Of a stretch of 64,000 nucleotides of DNA, positions 1-11,500 are shown piece by piece. The notes beneath the pieces were generated by a model. The model searched no databases, was not told the DNA's origin, and saw only the letters and a program-made list of their open reading frames with translations. Position 1 is the first letter of the stretch, and each line of letters begins with the position of its first letter. Source of the stretch: Periplaneta americana. Lineage: Eukaryota; Arthropoda; Insecta; Blattodea; Blattidae. The position numbers and the translations under genes were made by a program. Where the stretch lies: contig NC_091121.1 in NCBI RefSeq assembly GCF_040183065.1, forward strand, positions 63,210,287 through 63,274,286, read 5' to 3'.

Positions 1-740
1 TGCCGAACCTGCTGCCCGCTACTTTTCCATGCTGCGCGCAGCTTAAAAGTAGCGATGTGTGAACAGGGTTCTCAGAGTTGCAGCCGCAGCATTTTTGATA
101 TTGGTTTTGTTGAAACTTTTGCTGCGGTTGCAACCAGTGTTACCACCCAAATGTACCAATGATACTTTTATTGTTTGGATATATTTTAATGTTAAATGTG
201 ATGAAAATAAATTATTTGTAACAGTTATTAAATACACAACACAGTCTGAACATAATTGCTGACGATATAATTCATTTTTTTAATTTTTCGTAGCGTAGTT
301 CCAAACAGGAGGGTTGCCAACATTGATTACTTGAATATACTGTTGGTTATCATTTAAGTATATAGGCGTTTTTAAAAGCTTTATAGTAAAAATAATGTCA
401 ATTTCTGAATACTAGATACGACAGAAAAGCAAATAATAGATAAGGAAGCTTTCGCGTGAGTTTCTTAATAATGCGAACATAACCACAAAATGTATATTCA
501 GAAGTCAACACGGAGATGGAAACCTGCAGCATGACTGCGGCTGCAAAAGTAGCGGCTTGTGTGTGAACAGACTCGCAACCTCCAGTTGCAACTTTTGCAG
601 CACTCGGGTTGCACAGCACGAAAAGTAGCGTGCAGCACGCTACTTTTGGCTTACGTGTGAACATGACATGCAACTTTTGCAGCTGCAGCTGCAAAAGTTG
701 CGCTGCAAAAGTAGCGATGTGTGACCATACCTTTAGGAAC
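1..740. repeat. Palindrome-rich dispersed repeat (AAAAGTAGCG family)
   Basis: The motif AAAAGTAGCG(ATGTGTGAAC) recurs at about 46-65, 546-572, 619-630 and 706-723, in both orientations, with GCAACTTTTGCAG blocks between. A perfect 32-base palindrome centred on AGCTGCAGCT spans 670-701. This looks like the ends of one or more DNA transposons, the left one cut by the window edge. No coding sequence is visible. Confidence 0.5.
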
Positions 741-879
741 AGAATAAAAGGAAATAATATTGTCGCTTCTGCTGTGCTTTCATTCCACAAATAAAAACGA
801 CAGATGTTACATAATACAAATAATGTTTTTTCTCAGTGTTTTAAAGTTGTGTTTAATTTTAATATGTAGAATAAATTGA

Positions 880-1268
880 AAGGTGCTTAGGAAAATATTT
901 GGGGCTAAGAGGGATGAAGTTACAGGAGAATGGAGAAAGTTACACATTGCAGAACTGCACGTATTGTATTCTTCACCTGACATAATTAGGAATATTAAAT
1001 CCAGACGTTTGAGATGGGCAGGGCATGTAGCATGTATGGGCGAATTCAGAAATGCATATAGAGTTTTAGTTGGGAGACCAGAGGGAAAACGACCTTTGGG
1101 GATTTCGAGACGTTGGTGGGAGGATAATATTAAACTGGATTTGAGGGAGGTGAGATATGATTGTAGAGACTGGATTAATCTTGCTCAGGATAGAGACTGA
1201 TGGCAGGCTTATGTGAGAGCGGCAATAAACCTTCAGGTTCCTTAAAAGCCATTTGTAAGTAAGTAAGT
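880..1268 (+). mobile_element. Non-LTR retrotransposon 3' end (LINE family A)
   Basis: The plus strand encodes RRLRWAGHVACMGEFRNAYR, VLVGRPEGKRPLGISRRWWE and DNIKLDLREVRYDCRDWINL, the C-terminal end of a LINE reverse-transcriptase ORF. A TGA replaces the conserved Trp after the AQDRD block. It ends in a (TAAG)n short tandem tail at 1255-1271, the usual 3' signature of target-primed insertion. 5'-truncated and dead. Confidence 0.85.
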
Positions 1269-1689
1269 AAGAATAAATTGATGTATGAAACCTTTTTTAT
1301 CATTATTTATGTGCGTAATATGTATCATATAGCTTAATCTTTTAACATAAAAATCCCTTTCCAATTCATACGAAATTATTGCGATAATCTTACAAGTAAT
1401 TCGCGATAAAACGCGAAATATAATACTTTTATCACGATTTTTTTAGTGAATGCGAAATTCTGTGATCTCTAGTGATAACATTTAGCTGGTCGAATATTCA
1501 GTTTGCAGAGGTGAAACCAACTTTTCAAAAAGAAAAAAAAAAATACAACTAACAGAATCAAATTGACATTTAGCTAAACTGTTTTTAAACAGACTCGTTA
1601 CTGTGACACTTGAATAATTACATTAAAAGAGACTACATTTCTTTATTTCTTCTGTAATGAGACAGTACTTTCGAAAACTATAGTATATA

Positions 1690-1747
1690 TCTGTGTGTGT
1701 GTGTGTGCGTGTGCGTGTGCGTGTGTGTGTGTGTGTGCGCGCGCGCG
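1690..1747. repeat. (GT)n/(GC)n microsatellite
   Basis: TGTGTG alternating with GCGTGT, ending in a GCGCGCGCGC run. It lies directly before the relic J-domain exon copy at 1748. Confidence 0.9.
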
Positions 1748-1885
1748 CAAAGGTGGCTGTACAGCATTATCATCCTGATAAGAATTCTAAAAGAAGAGTT
1801 CAAGTTAAACTGAAAATAAAGCATTGTTAATATTGTATGAATTTATCTAATTCCTACATTAAATGGATGATATGGCAGTAGTCTA
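1748..1885 (+). pseudogene. Relic duplicate of the DNAJC13 J-domain exon end and donor intron
   Basis: This stretch aligns with the end of the real exon plus the start of its intron (about 2541-2680). It still reads QHYHPDKNSKRR in one frame. The intronic part, TTGTTAATATTGTATGAATT, is nearly identical in both. The GTAAGT donor has become GTTCAAG and the upstream half of the exon is missing, so it cannot act as an exon. It is a decayed partial local duplication. Confidence 0.75.
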
Positions 1886-2394
1886 TTGTAAATGAAAATA
1901 TGTATTGTAGTTACAGACCATGAAGATGCACAAGGTAGTAACAGTACTGTATCTTCGAAAATATATGCTGGTGCTGGTGCTGTTGCTGCAGCAGCAGACC
2001 ATGGAGCCCATATGGTAGTGAGAGGTTAAGTTCTCACTGTAGTAGACAATGGACATTAGTAGCAGTAGGGATGTCAGCTTGCTTTTTTATCACCTTTATC
2101 CTCCATAAAAACTCTCAGTACTCATTTTTTTTTTCTAGGTTGAGTTGACCCCAGGATCATAGGGCAGCCACTAAGATTAAGATCAATTGGAAAAATCCAT
2201 GATCCCATAAGGTGCACAGGGAATCAGTCAGTGCCTTAACTACTCTGATACTGCATATATGTATACGTGCGTCCATGCGTGCGTGACTATATTATATGTA
2301 GTAGCTTGATGGTTTAAGTGGTTTTCATATTATATTAGGAGACGTGTTTCGATAAGTGAGTACCTGAATTTGGTCTTTATACTGAATGTTATAG

Positions 2395-2586
2395 GTAAAG
2401 TTACTGAAAGATGTGCTGGAGGCATGGAAAAAGGAAGTTGAGAAGAAACCTCCTGCCATGTCTGTGGATGATGCATATGAGGTACTAGGCTTGCGCAGGG
2501 GTGTTCAAAATGAAGAGGCAACTGTAAGGAAAGCATATTATCGGCTTGCACAGCAGTACCATCCTGATAAGAATCCTGAAGGAAGA
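2395..2586 (+). CDS. DNAJC13: DNAJC13 exon, first part of J domain
   Basis: Follows an ATAG acceptor and ends at AGA|GTAAGT. It reads [20 protein letters not shown], then the J-domain helices to [10 protein letters not shown]. The catalytic HPD loop for Hsp70 stimulation is intact. Phase 0 at both ends, 64 codons. Confidence 0.95.
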
Positions 2587-5500
2587 GTAAGTTAAACTAG
2601 AAGTAAAGTGTTGTTAATATTGTATGAATTTAACTGATTTATATATTAAAAGAATGATATGACAGTGTTTAGCCTAAATTAAAATGAAATCTCTGCTTCA
2701 GTAGCATGTAACTAGAAAAGAAATATAATCCATTTGCTCTTTCAGACAATATGTTTTCTAATCACATTTCGCTATCGTAAGGGATGATTGTAGTTTCTAC
2801 TCGAGAATTGAGGTTTTATGTGTGCGTGCGTGCGTGAAAGAGAGAGAGAGAGATTTTTTAAAGTTGCTTATGTACTTATTAAAGTTGCTTATGTACTTTA
2901 GCATTATAAGTATGTGGTAAGCAATATTTCTGTTGTTTCTGTCAGGACCGCTTTGAAAGTGTGAACAGAGCTTATGAGTTCCTCTGCAGTCGCAGTTCTT
3001 GGGCTAGTCAAGGACCAAATCCTGACAACATCGTACTGATCTTGAGAACTCAAAGCATTCTTTTCCATCGTTATTCAGAAGGTAAATCCTTATTTTATAA
3101 CCATAAAATTTAATATTAAAAACCTGTTTGAAAGACATGTTATAGTTGTGTCGCTCTTATTTCTGGCAGCCAATCACGTTGTAGGTCAGTTACATTTAAA
3201 CATCTGCGTTTTGTCATTCGCTGTTGATGACGTTATGTACTTCCTAAGGCTCTATAAATACTAGGTATAATCGTCCGCCATTTGGGTTCTTTCGTTTCCG
3301 TTCACAGCAAGCTGACAAAAACTGTTTTTACCACACCGTTAAACATTATCATGTTGTAGCTCCTTGTAGCAGGCCATGTTTGCGAGCTCGGTAGGTGAAG
3401 GTCCCTTAGTTCTCAACTCCCTCTTATTCGCCATAGTCGCCCCTTTTTCGAGCAAGTTTCGTTTCACCTCTTTCCAGGCACTGCCATACACCTCACTTCT
3501 TATATCTTCCATCATAGCTTCGTCACATCTTCAACTAGCCTCAGTCAGAGTCATAGGAAGAAATATTTCAATATTCGAGATTTTCTCAATGACACGCCCG
3601 TTTTCCCTGCCCACGATCCAGTGAAGGGGCTAATTGTTGAAATGAATATCTATATCTGTAACCAGAGTTTTTCCTTCCAACATCGCACCATCCCCACCAC
3701 ATACACTTTGGCCCATCTTGTCCCATCACTCCCATTTCCTCTCTCTCTATACCTTCGACCACTGCATTCAGCAGAGGGATGTCAACGGAAACTGGCTCAC
3801 GACAATTGGTGCCTAACATGGGACCTAATATCGTTTCATCATCCCCCCCCCCCACAAACTTAGGCCTATCTTGTCCCGACACTCCCGTTTCCCCTCTTTA
3901 CACCTGTGACCACAGCATCGAGCAGAGGGACGTCAGTGGAGACCAGCGCATGACGTGTTTATTATTTTAAAAAAGCATCTATTCCTTAACTGATGTAATT
4001 GTATTAAGTTCTTTCTTAGTGTTTTGTGTAAATTGAGTTGAAAGTACATATAAAGTGTTTTGAAAAGAGTTTTAGCTGTACATCTAGTATTAGCATAGTT
4101 AGGATGTGTCGAGTGGGCAGCTTATGGAAGTTCCCCTGTTGATGCTTTTTGTTAGTATGAAGTGATTGTTAAATAAAAAAGTATGAGTATTGATTTTTTC
4201 AGAACTGCAGCCTTACAAATATGCTGGATATCCCCAACTCATTAAGACCATACAGCTGGAGACTGCAGATGATCAACTGTTCTCGAAGTCTGCTCCACTC
4301 CTTGCAGCTGCTAGTGAATTAGCATATCATACAGTACACTGCTCAGCACTCAATGCTGAGGAATTGAGGCGAGAAAGAGGACTTGATGTAAGAAACAACT
4401 CAGATATTATGTGTTTTTGTATTTTTACTACATAATATAATTGGTAGAATTTCTATCATGAGAATTTCATATCCTCTAGTTCAGAGACAGACAACGTCGA
4501 AGCTTTGGTGATCTACTGAGAAGTTCTTACATTTTAAAATGATCTGCTTCTGTAAGAATCACAATTACCACACCGTTTTTTATGTCTAGGAAACTCGATA
4601 TGATAACAAGAAAGAAACATTACGGAAATAGAGTTAAATATTAAATACCAGTACTTGTGGAAATAAAAGTGTCCATTTATAGGGATATCTTATACAAAGT
4701 TTTACCGTTAGATGGCAGGAGCGTTCCATGCGGCACAACATGTTGTAGGGCTATATTATGTAGTATGCTACAGTTGATTATGTTCTCCTGCTGTTGGTTT
4801 TCTGTGCGTGTCAAATTATATTTATAATTATTTTGTATAACCTAGTATATTTTAATATAATTCAGCATTTTCTTACATCATAATTTAATTTAAATTACAA
4901 TAAATAATAGTGTAAACTTGCATGATACTGAGCGATTCTCCTTAAGAGATGGATGGAGAAATCTGCAGTACGCAGAATATAGATATGAGTAAATGTTGAA
5001 TGTTCATAAACATAAACCAGAACTTTGAGAAAGAGGTGCACAAATAAAAAAATAGGAACTTTGTCGAGGATGAATATTACCTCTTAACTTTGTCGAGGAT
5101 GAATATTACCTCTTAATCATTAGTATTGTAAAAACAGGATATGAGCCATCAATGTGTTGTTGTTTTTTGTTTTTTTTTTTTTTTTTTTTTTTAGGGAAGG
5201 GACTATCGAGATTTAATTCCTCGTATTTTTTTCTCTAGTTGCAGAAGATCAAATGCAATGTTTGATAAAATGATATAATATGATTGCAGTAGTATCACGA
5301 TTATTCCTATGTTTTGTAGGTTAAGGACATGCAGTTTTGAATACTATGTAGGATGATTTTGAAAATTTGAAGTAAAAACATGGTTTTAATTAGTTTACAA
5401 GACATTAAAAACATTATTCACGAAATGGATTTCATTATGGTTCGTCCTAGATAGTAAACATCCCAGTTAATCGAGAATTTACTGCAGGCGTAAAATGCTG

Positions 5501-8500
5501 GCATAAACTTCGGAGAATTCTAGAAGTACTGAATATAATCTAAGCTAACATAGCTTGCTGTTGAAGTTGCATATGTTTTTATTAATTTTTCTTTCCCCTC
5601 CTCCAAAATGAAACTGTAGCCATCAATTCCTTACTTGAAGTAGTTATTTTTATTTAATAGCTAGCACTTTCGAGGCGCAATTTAATTGGTTAAATTTTTT
5701 TAAGGTTTAACGCATATATTCAGAATATTTCGGGACCTGAATGAAGACAAAAGACTTTCTCTGGTTTTTAAATATAGGAACATAACAAAAATTTGGCATT
5801 TTGAGTTGTTTTTAAGAGTATTTATTGTACTAATACACTACGTAAATCCTCAGTGTTTATATATTATATCGGAAAACAAATGCACATGCAAAGCGCATCC
5901 CTCAAAGTACATGCGCACTATCTGTTGGTGCTAGTTCAGGATATCCCTATTCAGTGACAAACGTGGCAGAAAAGTTAATGTTTTAAAACAAGACCTTCAC
6001 CCAAAGTGTAATATCAGTTTGAATACTTGTGTTGATTTTGGTGGAGATCTCCAAGTAATAATGCCATATGACAATATTGAATGTACAGTAGTGGCAAAAA
6101 AAAACTGGATCGACCCTTGTAGCTCATTTCAGAGCCTTGTTCACTCCAGAGAACGATACACTGGTAACTAAGACTTTCGTGGTTCGAATCCTGCCTGGGA
6201 AGGAAACTTTTTTTTGTTCCTTATTCAAATTTATTCCCAATACTTTTCGATAACTGGTAAAATTCATGTTCTGGGAATAATAAGTTAATTAAGTAGTAAA
6301 ATATCGCTGCAATCGAAACTGGTAAAATTCATGTTCTGGGAATAATAAGTTAATTAAGTAGTAAAATATCGCTGCAATCGAAAAGTATTGGGAATAAATT
6401 TGAATAAGGAACAAAAAATAGTTTCCTTCCCAGGCAGGATTCGAATCACGAAAGTCTTAGTTACCAGTCTATCGTGCTCTGGTGAACAAGGCCCTGAAAT
6501 CAGCTACAAGGGTCGGTCCGGTTTTTTTTTTTTTTTTTTTTTTTGTCACTACTGTACATAGTCTAAGTAGACAGATTTTAAAAGTTCCATGGGTGATATT
6601 TTTGCAAGGACTTGAAAAGCATAATACAAGCTTCTCAGATAGATGTTTTATATGCTTTTCCCTTGTTAGATTGGAATCTATCTATTACTCCTAAAAATTT
6701 AGTGCATTCTACTTCCTTAATTATGTAACTATTGATTACTGTATGAATTTGATCACATGGATGTTGATTAAATAACATAGACAGTTTTAACTGCTGAAGC
6801 TTTCCTGGCGACGTGATGATTCGAAATTTTATTTACATTTAGCTTAGGTTTATTGTTTGCTGGCCATTGTTCTAATTTGAAAATGAAATTTTAGCTCATT
6901 ATGTTCTCTTTGATTTCAGGTTCTTCAAGATGCGTACACTAGATGTGTATCTGTGCTTAGTGCATCTTCCAAGACTAACGAAGTGAGTGTGCAGGTGTGT
7001 ACACATATCACTCGCTGCTTTGGAGTAGCTGCCCAGTTCCAGGGCTGCAGGGACAAGATGGTTGAGATGCCACAGTTGGTAAAAGATGTCTGCCGAATAC
7101 TTTATTTCAAGCATTTGACACGGCTGTGTTCTGTGGCCACAGAGTGTGTGAGTTCACTTGCTGTGGACAGCATCCTGCAGATGCAGTTGCTGCAAGCAGG
7201 AGCACTGTGGCATCTCCTTCTCTTCATGTTCAGCTATGACTTCACTCTTGAGGAGGGTGGTGTTGAACGAAGTGAAGAAGCCAATCAACAGGTATCATAG
7301 TCTGAATATTTGTTCATTTCTAGACAAAGTATGGAAATTGCTGATATACGTAAAACATAGTTAGGCAAGAGTCTGATATATTGTCGCTGTCAGAGGACAT
7401 TTTACTCACGTATTATAGTTGGGGGCACTGTACATTCGATAAATGAAACTTCTGTAATTCATGAAAAAAGTCGTTATTTAAATATGTAAATCGTGAAAAT
7501 TGTCCGTATTTAAACATGTAAATCATGAAGAAAAATTTCAATTTAAAGATGGAAATCACTTTTAATAATTGGTGATAAAACACTCATTCCTATACATTAT
7601 TCTTTTGTCTTGATTGCATACTGTTGTTGAAAATATCTTTTACACATTTCTTCTTATTGTGTTAGTGTGTAATAAACCTAAAAATTGCACATGAGTGATA
7701 CACAAATTTTCATTTTTCACAGCTGAGCAGCCATGCTTCAGTGTATATAAGTGTCAAAAGAATGTAATCAAGAGTGAATAATTAATAAGGACTTTTTTAG
7801 ATCGCTGATTGATTTATCATTATTTAAAGAAGTATTTTCTATCTATGTCGCAATTACAAAAAGTGCATTTTGCTGACATTAAAATTCCTGTTTGATGCAG
7901 ATAATCCATAAAAAAACTATGGCAGATTGTAAATTTTGTCGTTATTGTGACAAATGCCTCTCTGTCTGTTTCAGGAAGTGGCCAATAAACTTGCGAAGCT
8001 GGCAGTGCGGGCATGTGCCAGACTCGGAGGTTACTTGGTTGGCGAGTTGGAGTCACCAAAGAATGCTCTCACACAGAACATTCTTGATCGACTTCTCACG
8101 CCATACCTGGCTCGACAGCTCAGCTTGGACAAACCTGAAGAGGTCAGTAATGCCAGCTAAATGTTCTGGACTTCAAATTAATGTCATTTGGACTTCATTC
8201 GCATACTTTACAAACTGTAATTTGTGCTTACAAAAGATATTACAGTAGCGGTATGCAGAAGTGGTAGCTGGATGGAGCTGTACTCCCACTACATTTTGCT
8301 TCGTTGTCACTTTCTTTCATCAGCTCCAAATCCAGTTAGTCTCTTCATATTCGCTTGCCCAGAGGCAAGAGATTGTTAGTCTGGAGTGTCTAACTTTCTA
8401 TGTTTGATCCTGAATCTGTGGGGTTTCACACATCTTTCCTTATCTATCTAGGTTGAACTAATATATAGTGCTTATCAATGTAAACTGTACATTTGAAAAA

Positions 8501-11500
8501 ACTTTACAAGCAAAAGGCATTGCTGTTATATTCTCAAAATAATAAGTACCATAGTTCGTAGTTCAACTGAAATACACATCAATTTATGATTACAATTTAC
8601 AAACAAGTCTCTTTCTGTCTCTCTGTCTCTTTTTTGATGCAAATTTTTTCCGTTTTTGCACCATGTCACAGATACAGAGGAAACATGCAGCATTTCAGAG
8701 GTACATATCCATTCCAACATAAAGGAAGGCAAGAAAAGGGAAACTTATCCATTGGATCTGAATCATGCATCATGGAAGTTTTAAATCGTACATTCCTCTC
8801 CCTTTGTCAGACAGCTGTCTTGTATATCCTACACTTTGAGTTTATTCACCTCCCAAATTCGATAAAATTTCCGATGAATATCTTGTTCATTTCTCACACT
8901 AAGATGAATAAGATGTTCTTGACTGAATTTAAATATGACATAAATGTAGAAAATGTTTGCTAACAAAGTTATTACAAATTAAAAGTTGCTGATAGTAAAT
9001 ATTAGGTATTGTTGTTGTTTAGTCAACTGTCCGAAGACAGGTCTGAACCTCACAAGTGATACCAACAAGGCACCACTTATGAGGCAACTAGGTCAGGAGA
9101 TAATGGGTTAGGGTGCCCAGTTCCTTTCCTCCTCCATTACTTACAGTGCTGATTAGCTATGTTTTACACTGATCAGACTTCAGATGTATACAAACAATTG
9201 TTTTTCTCTGACACATTGTCAAGTGAGATGTACTGCCTTATAATAAATGTACATATCAGCCAGAACCTCAATCAGAGGCATATTAGGTATTATGAAAAAA
9301 AAAAAAAACACTAAAATTAGTACAAAATGGAAACAATTTTTTATCAAATATTTGAGTATTAAATAATTATTTCTTTCCTCTGGCCTGCATGTGAACACTA
9401 AAGATTCCATGTGGCTCTTGAAAAGTAATTGGGAATTGCTGAAATAGAGATGGCTTCATTGTAAAAAGAAAAATATTTCCACTTCAATTAATACCTACTG
9501 TAGCACAGGGAAAATATTGGAATCTGCATTTATATGAATAGAGAACGTACTTTTAATTTGACAATGAATTGTAACTAGTATTTGTGCTGAAGCAGCTCCT
9601 GAAGACACTCAACAGCAACTGTGAAACTCCATATTTGCTGTGGGACAATGGAACACGAGCAGAGTTGTGTGAGTTCCTTGAGCAGGAGAGTCGCATGGGC
9701 TTGGACAGTAATGACCCCTCATGTGGAATTGATTTTGTATATACTGCTCACAGTAAGGAGCTCATAGTTGGAGAAATTTTTGTACGAATCTACAATGAAC
9801 AACCAACTTACCCAATAGAGGTAAGCTGTAAAACTTCCTGTATACCATTTCAATATTTTACTTCTTTCACATACTGTCACCATTAATAAAAGTTTTTTCT
9901 CTCAAATTTCCTGCTTTTTTTTTTAATGCAAATTCACGATACTGTGTTGTAGGCCTAATATGTACCATTATTAGAATAAATATACAGCAAATCCTCGATT
10001 ATTCGTGCTAATCACTGGACGAAATGGCATGAATAAACGAAAAACATGAATAAAATCGGAAATGTTCATTGATTTGCCACAATAACGGTTTAGCTTAAGA
10101 AAATCATAAACATATATGTATAGTAAGCTACCTTACTGTATTTAAAATTATAATTTTTACTTTTTACAACAGAATAAAAATATCAGGCTGCAGTTTAATC
10201 ATTGAACTTACTGTACTGTAATGATCTACAATAACCGCGATGTCAGTTTAATTTTAAAATAATTGCCTCCAACATTCGACAAAAAAGACATTAAGAGTTA
10301 ACTAAATTGTAATTAGAAAGACAAAAGTCTGTAACACCAACAAATTAGAAGCTCAGAATACGATATAATTTGAGGGATTCGGGAGTAAAACATGGTAAGT
10401 GACGTTTTAGTGTTTTGAAGTTATGAGGTAGGTAAACATTTATACATGCAGCAGTTTATATAGTTACAAGAAAAGTAAAATCTGTATACTGCTGTCATCT
10501 GTTGAGATGTTTGAAAACTAACTACTGCATTACTGTACTCCAACCACGAGAAAGTCTCAGGGGAATGAGACGCAGCGGGGTAATGCTGTGAATGAATGTT
10601 GATGTCAAAAGATGTCATTAGGTCACACACACGTGGGTACACATATCTCTATTGGCTAACTCTCAAAGCACAAACAATAACACTGATACACATATACTTA
10701 TACTACCCTAGTTACAAAATTAGATCACTGTTAATCTCCTGGTCTTTTAATCCCTCCATACAGGAAATAACATATGCAGGGGAGCACGTGGTTTTTAAAC
10801 TGATGTTAAAACGGTAATATTATCTATCTACTTCGCTCCAATAGATGACGGAATAGTAAGCACATTCCTTTCACGGTTAATCTCCTGGTTGGAGAACAGT
10901 AGATGCATAATGTAAGATACCATATTATATGCTACATATCTTATTTTTGACAAAAATGTTAGCTACCATGATTTATGCCCGAGCCCCTCATTTATATTCT
11001 ATTGTTTCTAATTACAGTACTAAATACATTACTGCATTTAAATTACTGTACGTTGTTAAATTTAGCTTTCATAAGTTTTTCTAGTTTGGTTCGCTTATCT
11101 AGTACATACTGTACTGTGTTTATACTACACCTGTGTGTCGATTGTTGCCGTTTATGACATGCACTCTGCCAGTTGTGCGAGCTCAGTTCACACGTATTCG
11201 AAATGTCTTGTTGTCGCTTCAATCTTTCGAACACCTTCGCCAAAGTAAGAAAAAAAAAAGCCCTGCACGAATAACCTGCAAACTGAATAATCTGTGCACG
11301 AATAATCGAGGGTTTGCTGTAGCAAGAGTATGTCTTTACATAAGGTTGCTTCTATGTGCTTCTTTAATAATTTATTTCTTTTTGCATCGAGTTTGTTTGT
11401 ATGTTAACTATACTATTTTGTTATTGAAATGCATAATAAATTGAAAGGCGACATTTTACATAGTGAATTTAAGTTTTAGTAAAAAATAACTTCAATTAAC

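Noticed and set aside
3376-3882. Overlapping ORFs on both strands in a DNAJC13 intron
   Set aside because: They come from compositionally biased, duplicated intronic DNA and have no homology signal.
4678-5950. A transposon bounded by ATAGGGATATC and its inverse
   Set aside because: Only 11 bases match, with no target duplication and no interior support.
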